In this document: positions 1-9,598 of the stretch, in pieces
How the letters are laid out: every line of letters starts with the position of its first letter
Numbering within the stretch: position 1 is the first letter of the stretch
Source: CAYWWY01 sp964580185
GTDB taxonomy: Bacteria; Thermotogota; Thermotogae; MWEM01
NCBI GenBank assembly: GCA_964580185.1
Contig: CAZOJQ010000007.1
Span: 10,644 to 74,643 of the forward strand
Length of the DNA stretch: 64,000 nucleotides
Reading direction: 5' to 3'
Notes under the pieces: generated by a model
What the model saw: only the letters and a program-made list of their open reading frames with translations
Told to the model about the DNA's origin: nothing
The model's database searches: none
Program-made: the position numbers and the translations under genes

Positions 1-2010
1 GTTGACCGCGAGTGGACGCCTGCTTCTTTGAGATCTCGGTGGAAATCCTCTTTTCTCGAGATGATCGAAGAGAAAATAATCCTACCCAACGATTTTTTGG
101 GTGAGAAAGTCCACTTTATCAATCATTCGAGTGAACCATGCTCTCTGCAAGTTGTTTTGTGGACCGCTCAGAAAAACGAAGGAGATCCGACACACGAGTC
201 AACTTCCTTTATCCGTCAGGAGCCCGATCGAATTCTCTTTCAAAAGCAATTGGTGAAAGGGTCGAGAACGCCGATCACAATCTATGGCACAATGGTTCTA
301 GGAAACGCGCGGAGCTTTCAGGTGGACGGATCTGAGTTTACCGGGATTACTCCCGAGTGGGAATTAACTCCATTCTATGAAACCCTATCAAAAAATGGGC
401 TGAGCAATCAGATTCATACTCAGGGCATTCACACGCGAGGATTGATGTATTTCGCCCTTGAACGATCCATTACCCTTGAACCAAAGAGCGCTCAATCGAT
501 CCAATTTGGTTGGTCTTTTGATACGGATCGAGAAAAGAGCCATAAGTCTTCCTACGCAATCAACTCCGACCTTGTGGAAGCTTCCACAACTTCATGGAAC
601 CAGTTCTTTAGGAAGGTCCCATACTTCACCTGTGACGATCCTCATATCCATGGATACTATCCCTATCGCTGGTATGGACTCCGATTGTTCCAGATCGATT
701 CTGGAGAAGGGACAATGCGATATCCGGCTATTTGCGAAGGTTTGGAATACTTTCGAGTGTTCATCACCTATAGCGCGCAATGTCATATTCTGGAAGGGAG
801 GTGGAACAAAGACCCTTCGATCGCTCAAGGTTCCTTGTTGAACTTTTTGCACAACCAAAGAGAAGACGGTAGCTTTGCGGGTCATATCTATTTGAATGGA
901 GTCCAGCAAAACGGCTTTTACCATGCTGATTGGGGGAGAGTCGTACAGGGGTTGCATCGCCATCACCCTGACATGGGGTTTCTCAAAGAAATCTACCCGG
1001 GTTTATGCCGATACATGGAATACTTTGAACGGGAACGGGATCGGGAGCAATGTGGTCTGTATGATGTCGTGGACCAATACGAAACGGGCCAAGAATACAT
1101 GAGCCGTTATCTCGCGGTTGATGAACGAGCAGACCGCTACGGGTGGATCAATACCATTCGTTTGAAAGGGGTGGATGCAACTGTCTATATATACAACCTG
1201 AAAAAAGCCTTGGGTTGGATTGCGGATCGAATCGGATTGATTCGCGAATCGGAACAATGGCAGGAGAAAGCCAAGCATACTCGTAAAGCAGTTTTGCAGT
1301 GGATGTGGGATCCTCAACAAGAGTTTTTCTTCGATGTCGATCCCAAAACCATGACGAAAACAACTCCGAAATCTGCCGTATGTTTCTATCCGTACATGAC
1401 CGATATTGTCGATCGAGAACATATAAGCGGACTCAAACGAAACCTTTTTGATTCGACTTCCTTTTGGAGTCCTTATCCGATCACAACGGTATCCATGGAC
1501 GATCCTTTCTATGATGCCTACGCCCGATGGAAAGGGAAAAGACACAATTGTCCGTGGAATGGGCGAGTATGGCCTATGACCAATTCCCATATCGTTGACA
1601 TGCTTGGGTTTTGTGCCCGTAGATTCGATGATCCGTTGCTCAGAGATAAGACAGTAGAATTGCTGCGAAAATTCATCACAATGATGCACTTTGACGGGGA
1701 CCCGAAACGGCCTAACTGTTTCGAACACTACAATCCGTTCAACGGAAAAGGCTCCACCTACCGTGGTGTCGATGATTACCAGCATTCATGGGTCAACGAT
1801 CTGATCCTGAAATACCTTGTTGGGATTGATTTTGAAGAAGACCAGCTGATCATTGACCCCTTTCCATTTCATAATCATTTTTCGGTACGCAACCTCACAA
1901 TTGCCGGAAAAGAACTTCAGGTATCATGGGATGGGAAATCCTTTGTCGTAGTATGGGAAGGAAAGCCCTTTTTTGAGTCCTCTTGTCCGACAAAGGTGCC
2001 CATTGTTTGA
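1..2010 (+). CDS. GH63 / MGH1-like glycoside hydrolase, 5' end outside window
   Basis: Predicted cytoplasmic (alpha/alpha)6-barrel glycosidase of the GH63 / mannosylglycerate hydrolase-like group, acting on alpha-glucosides or related compatible-solute sugars. The frame is open to the first base of the window, and the first usable start (TTG at 28) has no Shine-Dalgarno, so the gene is probably cut by the window edge. The N-terminal ~180 residues look like a beta-sandwich. The C-terminal ~450 carry family motifs: HNQREDGSFAGHIY, DQYETGQEYM (acidic residues that could include the general acid), WNGRVWPMTNSH and VDDYQHSWVNDL. No signal peptide is visible. It converges on the pyruvate oxidoreductase gene. 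The fold-family call is firm; the substrate is not known. Confidence 0.82.
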   Translation, partial: VDREWTPASLRSRWKSSFLEMIEEKIILPNDFLGEKVHFINHSSEPCSLQVVLWTAQKNEGDPTHESTSFIRQEPDRILFQKQLVKGSRTPITIYGTMVLGNARSFQVDGSEFTGITPEWELTPFYETLSKNGLSNQIHTQGIHTRGLMYFALERSITLEPKSAQSIQFGWSFDTDREKSHKSSYAINSDLVEASTTSWNQFFRKVPYFTCDDPHIHGYYPYRWYGLRLFQIDSGEGTMRYPAICEGLEYFRVFITYSAQCHILEGRWNKDPSIAQGSLLNFLHNQREDGSFAGHIYLNGVQQNGFYHADWGRVVQGLHRHHPDMGFLKEIYPGLCRYMEYFERERDREQCGLYDVVDQYETGQEYMSRYLAVDERADRYGWINTIRLKGVDATVYIYNLKKALGWIADRIGLIRESEQWQEKAKHTRKAVLQWMWDPQQEFFFDVDPKTMTKTTPKSAVCFYPYMTDIVDREHISGLKRNLFDSTSFWSPYPITTVSMDDPFYDAYARWKGKRHNCPWNGRVWPMTNSHIVDMLGFCARRFDDPLLRDKTVELLRKFITMMHFDGDPKRPNCFEHYNPFNGKGSTYRGVDDYQHSWVNDLILKYLVGIDFEEDQLIIDPFPFHNHFSVRNLTIAGKELQVSWDGKSFVVVWEGKPFFESSCPTKVPIV

Positions 2011-2087
2011 ACCGAGCCTTGGGATTCGATCAGAAACAACCATACTGCTCATCTTGTTCACTTTCCGGTATTTTTTGGTCATCGGTA

Positions 2088-2115
2088 TTAAAAAACCCCC
2101 CCTTTTGGGGGGGTT
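2088..2115 (-). terminator. Intrinsic terminator of the pyruvate oxidoreductase gene
   Basis: A seven-C arm (2096-2102), TTTT loop and seven-G arm (2107-2113) form a perfect GC hairpin. Read on the minus strand it is followed by six T residues, the classic intrinsic terminator order, 16 bases after the minus-strand stop at 2131. On the plus strand the T tract is only two bases, so it would be weak for the glycosidase gene. Confidence 0.85.
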
Positions 2116-2130
2116 GCATATCTTCCTTTT

Positions 2131-5100
2131 TTAAAACCCGTGTTCCGCCATTTTTTTGTATCGATTATACCGGAATTCCATGTCTTTTTCGGCTTTTTCG
2201 AAGAGGATTTCGCTTCGTTCGGGGAACAACAATTTTAATGCTGAGAAGCGCACTTCCCCTTGAAGGAACTCTTGGAAGGTTCCATCAAGTTCTTTGGGTC
2301 CATCAAGCTGGAAGGGGTTTTTCCCTTCTTCGGCAATCCGGGGATCGTATCGGTAAATTGGCCAGTACCCGCAGTTCACCGCTTTCTTCTCTTCCTGGAT
2401 GGTAAATCCCATTCCCGTTTTCAGCCCATGGTTGATACAAGGGGAATACGCGATTATGATGGAAGGACCGGGGTAGGATTCCGCTTCTTTCATAGCCTTG
2501 AAAGCCTGATTCATGTTCGCGCCTAATGAAATTGCTGCAACATATACGTATCCATAATTCATCGCCATTAAGCCCAGATCCTTTTTTCGAATCGACTTTC
2601 CCGCAGCGGCGAATTTGGCAATGGCTCCGGTGGGAGTCGACTTGGATGCTTGGCCCCCAGTGTTGGAGTACACTTCGGTATCCAAAACCAGGACATTGAT
2701 ATCTTCCCCGGAAGCCAAGACATGATCGAGCCCGCCATACCCGATATCGTAAGCCCAACCGTCGCCTCCCACAACCCATACCGATTTCTTCACGAAATAA
2801 TCCCTTTGTTCATAGAGCTTGTACAGGGTTTGCTTCAGGTCGTCTGTAGCTGTGGAAAGTTCATTGGCAATCTGGGTTCTCAGTTTTCCATCCAAATCGA
2901 TGGTTGCCTGCGCATCTTCTTTCTTTTCGATCCATTGATCAAAAAGGTCTTTCAGCGCCGCGGAAATTCCTTGTTCCTGAGCCTTTTCCATGAGTTGCGC
3001 AATCTTCTCGCGGGTTTGAGTAATGGATAGCATCATACCGTACCCATATTCCGCATTGTCTTCAAACAGTGAATTGGCCCAAGCGGGTCCTTTCCCGTTT
3101 TGGCCGATGCAATACGGAGTAGAAGGCGCGCTGCCTCCGTAAATGGATGAACAACCCGTCGCATTGGCGATAATCATCCGTTCCCCAAAGAGTTGAGTCA
3201 GAAGACGGAGATAGGGAGTTTCTCCACATCCTCCACAAGCTCCGTGATACTCAAACAAAGGCTGATTGAAAACCGTTCCCAGAAGCATTTTGTCTCCCAA
3301 TGGATTCTTAACGGGCAGATCTTTGGTATACAGAAAGTCTCTTTCTTCTTTTTCAACGGCTTCTTCAAAGGGCACCATTTCCAACGCTTTTTTCCCGGCC
3401 TTCCCCGGGCATACATCTGCGCAGTTTCCACAACCGGTACAGTCAAGGGGGCTAATCTGAATGGAAAAATGAAGGCCTTGGAGTTGCTTCATCGTTGGCT
3501 CAAGGGTAGAAAATCCCTCGGGCGCGTTTTTCTTTTCTTCGTCATTCAATAGAATGGGTCGGATAACTGCATGCGGACAAACCAATCCACATTGATTGCA
3601 TTGAGAACAGACTTCCGGTATCCATTTCGGTATCTTGACGGCGATTCCACGCTTTTCATATTGCGTGGTTCCACTGGGGAATGTTCCATCGGGGGTGAAG
3701 GCAGAGACAGGCAAGTCATCGCCTTCAAGTCGGTTGATTGGCTGAGCAACTGTTTCGACAAATTCGGGTGCTTGCGATTCGCAACAGCAGCAATCGTCAG
3801 GAAGATCTGCCCAAGCGTCAGGAACATTGATCTCGACAAGATCCTTTGCCCCTCGTTCCACTGAATCATAGTTCATCTTCAGAACCTTTTCGCCTTTCCT
3901 GCCGTACGTATCTTCAATTGCGTGTTTCATGTATTCCTTGGCTTGATCGAAGGGGATGATATCTGCCAACTTGAAGAAAGCAGCTTGCATGATCGAGTTG
4001 ATCCGTTCTCCCATCCCGATTTCTTCGGCAAGCTTGAAAGCGTCGATGGTATAGAATCGGATCTTTTTTCGCGCAAGCACACGCTTCATCGAATTGGGAA
4101 GTTTGGTTTCCATCTCTTCCTGTGACCAAGGGGAGTTCAGAAGGAACGTTCCTCCTTGCTTGATCCCTTTGAGGACGTTGTAGAGATGAACATAGGCAGG
4201 GCGGTGGCAGGCGATGAAATCTGCTTCGTTGATCAAGTAGGGACTTCGAATGGGTTTGGGTCCGAACCGTAGGTGAGAAACGGTGACTCCTCCCGATTTT
4301 TTTGAGTCGTATACAAAGTATCCTTGGGCATACATATCGGTGTGGTCTCCGATGATTTTGATGGAGTTTTTATTGGCTCCCACGGTTCCATCCGAACCAA
4401 ATCCCCAGAATTTGCACCGATGAACGGAAGGATCTTCTGTGATAATGGTCTCTTTTATGTCTAGGGAAGTAAAGGTGACATCATCGACAATGCCCACGGT
4501 AAACTTTTCTTTGGGTTTTTTTCCTTTGAGGTTGTCAAAGACCGATTTCGCCATAGATGGGGTGAACTCTTTGGAACTGAGTCCATACCGTCCGCCAACG
4601 ATCGTTGGTGCATTGATTTGCCCATAGAATGCGGTTTGAACATCTTGATACAGGGGCTCTCCCGCAGAACCGGGTTCTTTTGTGCGATCCAAAACAGCAA
4701 TTGATCGAACTGTTTCCGGAATCGCCTGGAGCATGTGAGTTATCGAGAAGGGTCGGAACAACCTGACTTTGAGAAGGCCCACCTTCTCTCCTTTGTTGAT
4801 CAGGTAGTTCATTGTCTCTTCCAATGTATCAACGGCTGAACCCATAGCAATGACGATTCGTTCAGCCTGAGGATGACCGACATAATCAAAGAGATTATAG
4901 GTTCTACCAGTTAGTTCGGCAACTTTTTTCATGTTCTGTTCAACAATGTACGGCACGACTTGATAATACCGATTGGCCGCTTCACGATTTTGGAAGAAAA
5001 TGTCAGGGTTCTGGGCAGTTCCACGGGTTACAGTCCGTTCCGGCCGGAGGGCTTTCGCTTTAAACTCCCGTACTTTGTTCATATCCAAAAGCGGGGCCAG

Positions 5101-5670
5101 ATCCTCGTAATCAACGATTTCTACTTTCTGCACTTCGGATGATGTCCGGAAGCCATCAAAGAAATGCAAGAAAGGCAAACTGGAATCCACTGCACTGAGG
5201 TGGGCAACAATAGCCATATCATGAGCTTCTTGTACACCAGCAGATGCGAGTAGTGAGAACCCGGTTTGCCGGCAGTGCATTACATCAGAATGGTCGCCAA
5301 AAATGGATAAAGCGTGCGTAGCGACCGTTCGAGCGGAAACGTGAAAAACTGCAGGCAATAGCTCCCCTGAGATTTTGTTCATGTTGGGGATCATGAGCAG
5401 AAGCCCCTGAGAAGCAGTAAAAGTTGTGGTCAACGATCCTGCCTGGAGCGACCCATGAACAGCTCCCGCTGCTCCTGCTTCGGATTGCAGCTCTGATACA
5501 CGGACCACCTGGTGAAAAATATTCTTTCTCTTCTGGGATGCCCATTCATCAGCGAGCTCTCCCATAGAAGAGGATGGGGTGATGGGGTAAATCGCCGCTA
5601 CTTCGGAATAAGCGTATGCCACATGAGAAGTCGCGGTATTCCCATCGATGGTAACCATTTGTTTTGCCAT
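2131..5670 (-). CDS. nifJ: Pyruvate:ferredoxin (flavodoxin) oxidoreductase, one-chain
   Basis: Oxidises pyruvate and CoA to acetyl-CoA and CO2 and passes electrons to ferredoxin or flavodoxin; the central catabolic step of many anaerobes. The 1179-residue length is normal for the fused homodimeric enzyme. Domains in order: N-terminal pyrimidine-binding domain (YPITPSSSMGE near residue 30), transketolase C-like domain, gamma domain, two 4Fe-4S motifs (CSQCNQCGLVCP near 690 and CTGCGNCADVCPG near 747), and a thiamine diphosphate domain (GACGGCGETPY near 815; GDGWAYDIGYGG near 972). The ATG is preceded by GGAGGG ten bases upstream. It appears monocistronic, between its own promoter and a strong terminator. 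Oddity: four consecutive cysteines (DDCCCCESQ, near 627) lie in the linker before the ferredoxin domain. Confidence 0.97.
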   Translation of the reverse strand: MAKQMVTIDGNTATSHVAYAYSEVAAIYPITPSSSMGELADEWASQKRKNIFHQVVRVSELQSEAGAAGAVHGSLQAGSLTTTFTASQGLLLMIPNMNKISGELLPAVFHVSARTVATHALSIFGDHSDVMHCRQTGFSLLASAGVQEAHDMAIVAHLSAVDSSLPFLHFFDGFRTSSEVQKVEIVDYEDLAPLLDMNKVREFKAKALRPERTVTRGTAQNPDIFFQNREAANRYYQVVPYIVEQNMKKVAELTGRTYNLFDYVGHPQAERIVIAMGSAVDTLEETMNYLINKGEKVGLLKVRLFRPFSITHMLQAIPETVRSIAVLDRTKEPGSAGEPLYQDVQTAFYGQINAPTIVGGRYGLSSKEFTPSMAKSVFDNLKGKKPKEKFTVGIVDDVTFTSLDIKETIITEDPSVHRCKFWGFGSDGTVGANKNSIKIIGDHTDMYAQGYFVYDSKKSGGVTVSHLRFGPKPIRSPYLINEADFIACHRPAYVHLYNVLKGIKQGGTFLLNSPWSQEEMETKLPNSMKRVLARKKIRFYTIDAFKLAEEIGMGERINSIMQAAFFKLADIIPFDQAKEYMKHAIEDTYGRKGEKVLKMNYDSVERGAKDLVEINVPDAWADLPDDCCCCESQAPEFVETVAQPINRLEGDDLPVSAFTPDGTFPSGTTQYEKRGIAVKIPKWIPEVCSQCNQCGLVCPHAVIRPILLNDEEKKNAPEGFSTLEPTMKQLQGLHFSIQISPLDCTGCGNCADVCPGKAGKKALEMVPFEEAVEKEERDFLYTKDLPVKNPLGDKMLLGTVFNQPLFEYHGACGGCGETPYLRLLTQLFGERMIIANATGCSSIYGGSAPSTPYCIGQNGKGPAWANSLFEDNAEYGYGMMLSITQTREKIAQLMEKAQEQGISAALKDLFDQWIEKKEDAQATIDLDGKLRTQIANELSTATDDLKQTLYKLYEQRDYFVKKSVWVVGGDGWAYDIGYGGLDHVLASGEDINVLVLDTEVYSNTGGQASKSTPTGAIAKFAAAGKSIRKKDLGLMAMNYGYVYVAAISLGANMNQAFKAMKEAESYPGPSIIIAYSPCINHGLKTGMGFTIQEEKKAVNCGYWPIYRYDPRIAEEGKNPFQLDGPKELDGTFQEFLQGEVRFSALKLLFPERSEILFEKAEKDMEFRYNRYKKMAEHGF

Positions 5671-5745
5671 GGAAATAAATCCCTCCTGTCTTCGGGTAAG
5701 TGGTATTGCAATATCGGATTTGTCTTGATGATCCTATTTGACTTG

Positions 5746-5754
5746 ATTATACCA
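5746..5754 (-). promoter_or_regulatory. Predicted extended -10 promoter for nifJ
   Basis: Minus-strand TGGTATAAT, about 75 bases before the nifJ start. No -35 hexamer at 16-18 bases is convincing; a TTGACA lies only 7 bases upstream of the -10 and cannot serve. Confidence 0.65.
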
Positions 5755-5760
5755 CAGATG

Positions 5761-6732
5761 TCAAGATTCTGCTCGGCTGATAAACGCTTCCACCTCGTCC
5801 AATGTTGGCATGGCCTGAGACGCGCCTTTTCGAGAAGCTACTATGGCCGCCGCTGCGTTGGCAAAGCGCAACAGGTTCGTCTTCCAGATCGAGGATTGAT
5901 CGGAACCAAAGGGGGATTGAAGATATTGATGGATAATAGCAGCCATAAAGGCGTCTCCGCAACCCGTGGTATCGATGACTTTGGTTGGAAACCCTTGGAA
6001 TGTATATCGCTTCGCTCCTGTTTGAACCATAGCGCCTTTCGACCCCATGGTAACAAAGACCCATGTTTGATCTCGTAATGGGAGTTTTTGGATTGCCTTT
6101 TCGATGTTCTTTTCACCGGTAATCTCTACCAAGTCTTCATCACTCAGTTTGACTATATCGGCCCCCGAGATGATATGCCCGATCAGTTCCATGTATTCCT
6201 TCCGATCCCGAATCAGAGAAGGTCGAATATTCGGGTCGAAGGATGTGGGGATCCGAGCTTGTTGAAACCGGTGGAAGAGATCGAGATACGCCTCTCTTGA
6301 CGGGCTATCCAATAAAGCGATCGAACCAAAGTGGAAAAAAGAATAATCCAAAGGATTGATGAAGGTTGTTTCTTCGGTCCGAAGCAAAGTATCGGCAGCA
6401 TGATCTTGGTAAAACTGAAAATCGGGTTTTCCGCCACAACCCATAGCCACAAAAGCTAAGGTTGTCTTGGCACCCGGTTCTTGGAATGTTGCATCCAGAA
6501 GAAGTCCTTCGTTTCTCATGGTTTCGTAGAGAAAGGATCCAAACCCATCGGTTCCGACCTTTGTCAAAAAAGCCGTGGAGTGGCCCAGTCTTTTCACACC
6601 GACCGCGATATTGAATGGGGACCCTCCCGCTCGTCTTTCAAAGGATGAAGTCGCTGAAAGTGGGGAACCTGGCTTGGTTGCAAAAAAGTCGCAAAGGATC
6701 TCTCCCCCACAAAGAACCGGAGACGCGGTCAT
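5761..6732 (-). CDS. PfkB-family carbohydrate kinase (fructokinase-like)
   Basis: ATP-dependent sugar kinase, most like bacterial fructokinases. The N-terminal sugar-binding motif GGSPFNIAVGVKRLG (near residue 35) and the C-terminal PfkB signature DTTGCGDAFMAAI (near 245, with the catalytic Asp of GCGD) are both intact, and 323 residues is the usual length. It is the last gene of the tsf-pyrH-HD-tmk-kinase run: its ATG overlaps the tmk stop by four bases, so it is probably translationally coupled. Fructose is the best-guess substrate; 2-keto-3-deoxygluconate or a nucleoside is also possible in this superfamily. Confidence 0.88.
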   Translation of the reverse strand: MTASPVLCGGEILCDFFATKPGSPLSATSSFERRAGGSPFNIAVGVKRLGHSTAFLTKVGTDGFGSFLYETMRNEGLLLDATFQEPGAKTTLAFVAMGCGGKPDFQFYQDHAADTLLRTEETTFINPLDYSFFHFGSIALLDSPSREAYLDLFHRFQQARIPTSFDPNIRPSLIRDRKEYMELIGHIISGADIVKLSDEDLVEITGEKNIEKAIQKLPLRDQTWVFVTMGSKGAMVQTGAKRYTFQGFPTKVIDTTGCGDAFMAAIIHQYLQSPFGSDQSSIWKTNLLRFANAAAAIVASRKGASQAMPTLDEVEAFISRAES

Positions 6733-7349
6733 TTGAGCAGTTTCCGGTATAGGAGCAGATTGTAGATATCTTCATGGAGCTCGTACCGATCTCTCATACC
6801 ATCCATAACTGCATATCGTTCTGAGAACCGTGCAGAAAGCTCCAAATATCCTTGTCGTACGCGCTTTCGAAATTGAAGGTCTTCACTTTCCAACCGGTCC
6901 AGTTCTTTATGGTTCAGTCGGCTGATGGACTCTTCCACAGAGATATCCAAAAGGATGCTGAGATCTGGGTATCGCTGTTGAATCGCAAACTCGTTGATGC
7001 GCATGACCTTATCGACAGGCAATTGACGGCCATATCCTTGGTAGGCTACGCTTGAATCGGCAAACCGATCCGCGATCACACATACTCCATCCTTTAAAGC
7101 TGGCAGAATGATCTCTTCAGTAAGTTGCGCACGAGATGCTGTGTACAAAAGTAGCTCAGAGCGGCTTCCGATCTCAAGATCCATGTGCAGAACAACATGA
7201 CGGATCTCTTCACCGAGAGGGGTTCCGCCAGGTTCTCGAACCACCAACACTCTTTTTCCCAATGAATGCAGTCGATCTCGCAAAAAATCGATTTGACTGG
7301 TTTTTCCGCATCCATCGATCCCTTCAAACGCAATGAATGCTCCGTTCAT
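6729..7349 (-). CDS. tmk: Thymidylate kinase
   Basis: Phosphorylates dTMP to dTDP with ATP in the cytoplasm, an essential step for DNA synthesis. The P-loop FEGIDGCGKTSQ is at residues 8-19, REPGGT follows near 40 (binds the dTMP phosphate), and DRFADSSVAYQGYGR lies near 92. The 206-residue length is normal. It sits 12 bases downstream of the HD-domain gene and overlaps the kinase gene downstream by four bases, so it shares the tsf-pyrH transcript. Confidence 0.96.
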   Translation of the reverse strand: MNGAFIAFEGIDGCGKTSQIDFLRDRLHSLGKRVLVVREPGGTPLGEEIRHVVLHMDLEIGSRSELLLYTASRAQLTEEIILPALKDGVCVIADRFADSSVAYQGYGRQLPVDKVMRINEFAIQQRYPDLSILLDISVEESISRLNHKELDRLESEDLQFRKRVRQGYLELSARFSERYAVMDGMRDRYELHEDIYNLLLYRKLLK

Positions 7350-7361
7350 ACATTTCCCTTT

Positions 7362-7910
7362 CTATAAACCCAATTCTTGAGAAATCCGTTGCATTTGGGT
7401 AAGAGCTATGCGCAAAAACTGCTCCAGATCCAATCCAATATCCGTACATTTCATGATTTGATCTCGATCTGCGCCTCGAGCAAAAGACTTCTCCTTAAAC
7501 CGGTTCATGAGGAAAGGCACATCAACCAAATCCAGCTTTCGTTCTTTCCGGATTAAGGCTCCAGCGACAATCAACCCAGTAACAGGATCGGCGCAATAGA
7601 TGGATTGTTCAATGAGGGTTTCGGCCGGTTTTTGATCGCAGTGGGCCAAAATGGCATTGAGCACTTCTTGGGGCACATCGATGGGTTGCAACAATTCGAC
7701 CGTTCGGATCCCATGCATTTCCGGACGATCCTTGGTCTCGTCGTAATCCAGATCGTGCAACAAGCCCGCCATCGCCCATACTTGAACCTGCTCCCCAAAA
7801 TGCTGGGCCAACCCTTCCATAACTGCTTCGGTTGCAAGCATATGACCAATAAGGTTTCGATTGGACACACTATTTTGGACCAGAATCAATGCTTCTTCCC
7901 TTGTGATCAA
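7362..7910 (-). CDS. HD-superfamily (HDIG-type) metal-dependent hydrolase
   Basis: Small 182-residue HD protein of the COG2316-like predicted hydrolase group; the substrate is probably a phosphate ester or nucleotide but is unknown. Visible motifs are the HD pair in GLLHDLDYDETK near residue 51, the downstream histidine in AHCDQ near 90, and the final metal Asp in YCADPVTG near 105. The start is TTG, chosen because GGAGG lies eight bases upstream. It lies between pyrH and tmk with 12-13 base gaps, so it is part of the nucleotide-kinase operon. Confidence 0.85.
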   Translation of the reverse strand: MITREEALILVQNSVSNRNLIGHMLATEAVMEGLAQHFGEQVQVWAMAGLLHDLDYDETKDRPEMHGIRTVELLQPIDVPQEVLNAILAHCDQKPAETLIEQSIYCADPVTGLIVAGALIRKERKLDLVDVPFLMNRFKEKSFARGADRDQIMKCTDIGLDLEQFLRIALTQMQRISQELGL

Positions 7911-7923
7911 ATCGGATTCCTCC

Positions 7924-8628
7924 TTACTCGGAATCTACGCGTGAACCGACCGGTTCGCCTCGAATGGCTTTCATCAAATTGCCCTTCTGAAAAAACTCGA
8001 TAACCTGAATTGGCATGTAGTATCTTTGACAGATTGAAAACGCTTCTGTATCCATGATTTTCAGTTTTCGGTCAATGGCTTCCGAATAGCTGAGATGGGG
8101 CAGCTGTTTCGCATCGGAATGCTTTTGCGGATCTTTGTCGTAGATTCCGTCCACTTTTGTCGCTTTTACCAACAGATCCGCCTTCATCTCGACTGCTCTC
8201 AAGGCCGCTGCCGTATCGGTAGTGAAAAAGGGATTGCTTGTTCCTCCTGCAAAGACAACTACATACCGGGCCTCAAAATAGAGGTTGATATCATCGTAAT
8301 GAATGGGTCGAATGGAAGGCAAGGAAGCAATCTGGGAGACAACAACCGTGCGCACCCCCAAATGTTCAAATCGATCCTTGAGATAAAGGGCATTGATTAC
8401 TGTTCCCAACATACCGATTTGGTCCGCTACGGGATAAGACAATTCTGTCATTTCTCTGCCGCGGAAAATATTACCGGCCCCTGAAACAAGACCAAGACAG
8501 ATGCCTTCATCCACTATCTCTTTGATCTCCTGGGTTAAAAAATGGATCTTTTCTTGGGCAAATCCCCGCTCCCCTTCACCAGAAAGAGCTTCCCCGCTCA
8601 GTTTTAATAACACCCGTCTTGTGCCCAT
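7924..8628 (-). CDS. pyrH: UMP kinase
   Basis: Converts UMP to UDP in pyrimidine nucleotide synthesis; bacterial hexameric amino-acid-kinase fold. Motifs: LLKLSGEALSG (residues 7-17, phosphate binding), GAGNIFRG near 51, DQIGMLGTVINAL near 69, and GGTSNPFFTTDTAAALRA near 130. Length of 234 residues is typical. It follows tsf, the usual bacterial order, but the usual next gene frr is replaced by an HD hydrolase gene. Confidence 0.97.
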   Translation of the reverse strand: MGTRRVLLKLSGEALSGEGERGFAQEKIHFLTQEIKEIVDEGICLGLVSGAGNIFRGREMTELSYPVADQIGMLGTVINALYLKDRFEHLGVRTVVVSQIASLPSIRPIHYDDINLYFEARYVVVFAGGTSNPFFTTDTAAALRAVEMKADLLVKATKVDGIYDKDPQKHSDAKQLPHLSYSEAIDRKLKIMDTEAFSICQRYYMPIQVIEFFQKGNLMKAIRGEPVGSRVDSE

Positions 8629-8700
8629 TGAATCCTCCCATTGATTTCAAGGGTGCCCCGTGCAATCGAGAATGGGGTTGAAAAGGCACAGGTAGTATGA

Positions 8701-9552
8701 TTATTCTCCGATCATAAATCGAACAAATCGTTTCAAACCAACTGGGACTCCGATTTTCTTAGAAACATCTTCCAGCATCGAAGGAATGGAATGATCTGGA
8801 TCCAAGGCATACTTCTGATTCATGACACACCGATCCTCAAAGAACTTGGCGATTTTCCCGTCCACAATCTTTTCGATCACAGATATCGGTTTTCCCGATT
8901 CCTTCATCTGATCGGTATAGATCTCTCGCTCTTTTTGAATCACGGCTTCCGGAACACTCTTGGGATCAAGGTACTCCGGTGAAGCAGCTGCGATGTGCAA
9001 GCACAGTTTTTTGGCCATCTCCGATAGCTCTGTTGCAGTTATGCTGGACGTGAGCTCAACCCCCACACCGATCTTTCCATTGTGATGAATATAGTAGGCA
9101 ATCGTAGATTGGGCATCGCCCATCCAATGACAGTAATCGCCGAGTTGGATGTTTTCCCCGATTTTTGCAACAGATTCTGTGAGCTCTTGTTTGTACGCTT
9201 CGCGGACTGATTCATCGGCAGGACCTCCTTCGACTTCTTCCGATGAATGCGACAACGCTTCTACAAGAGCTTTTCCGGAATTCTGAAACTCGTCTGTGCG
9301 AGCCACAAAATCTGTTTCGCACAACAGAGAAATCATTGTGAACTCTTTTCGTTTTTCGCAAAACTGAACAAACATCATCCCTTCATTGGTCGTGCGGCCG
9401 CTTTTTTTTGACGCAGCAGCTAATCCCTTTTTTCGCAGAAGGTCAACAGCAGTATCCATGTCTCCGTTGGATTCTTTCAAAGCCTTCTGGCAGTCCAAAA
9501 CCCCTGCGCCTGTCTTTGCGCGGAGCTCTTTTACCATTTGTGCAGTCACCAT
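8701..9552 (-). CDS. tsf: Translation elongation factor Ts
   Basis: Nucleotide exchange factor that regenerates EF-Tu-GTP. The N-terminal UBA-like helix motif KELRAKTGAGVLDCQKAL (residues 8-25) and the TDFVARTDEF motif near 81 that contacts EF-Tu are intact; 283 residues matches the long form. The ATG at 9552 has AAGGATG about 12 bases upstream; a second ATG five codons in (MVKELRAK) is an alternative start. Unusually, rpsB is not upstream: tsf is the first gene after its own promoter. Confidence 0.96.
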   Translation of the reverse strand: MVTAQMVKELRAKTGAGVLDCQKALKESNGDMDTAVDLLRKKGLAAASKKSGRTTNEGMMFVQFCEKRKEFTMISLLCETDFVARTDEFQNSGKALVEALSHSSEEVEGGPADESVREAYKQELTESVAKIGENIQLGDYCHWMGDAQSTIAYYIHHNGKIGVGVELTSSITATELSEMAKKLCLHIAAASPEYLDPKSVPEAVIQKEREIYTDQMKESGKPISVIEKIVDGKIAKFFEDRCVMNQKYALDPDHSIPSMLEDVSKKIGVPVGLKRFVRFMIGE

Positions 9553-9598
9553 AGAATCGGATCATCCTTTCATGATTAGGTTTCGTAAATTCCCCCGT

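Noticed and set aside
1003..1785. Long minus-strand open frame of about 260 codons inside the GH63-like gene
   Set aside because: Antisense to a well-supported gene, no ribosome site, no recognisable motif; typical shadow of a coding frame.
5755..5763. TTGACA next to the nifJ -10 box
   Set aside because: Only 7 bases from the TATAAT, so it cannot be its -35; it is part of the end of the sugar kinase gene.
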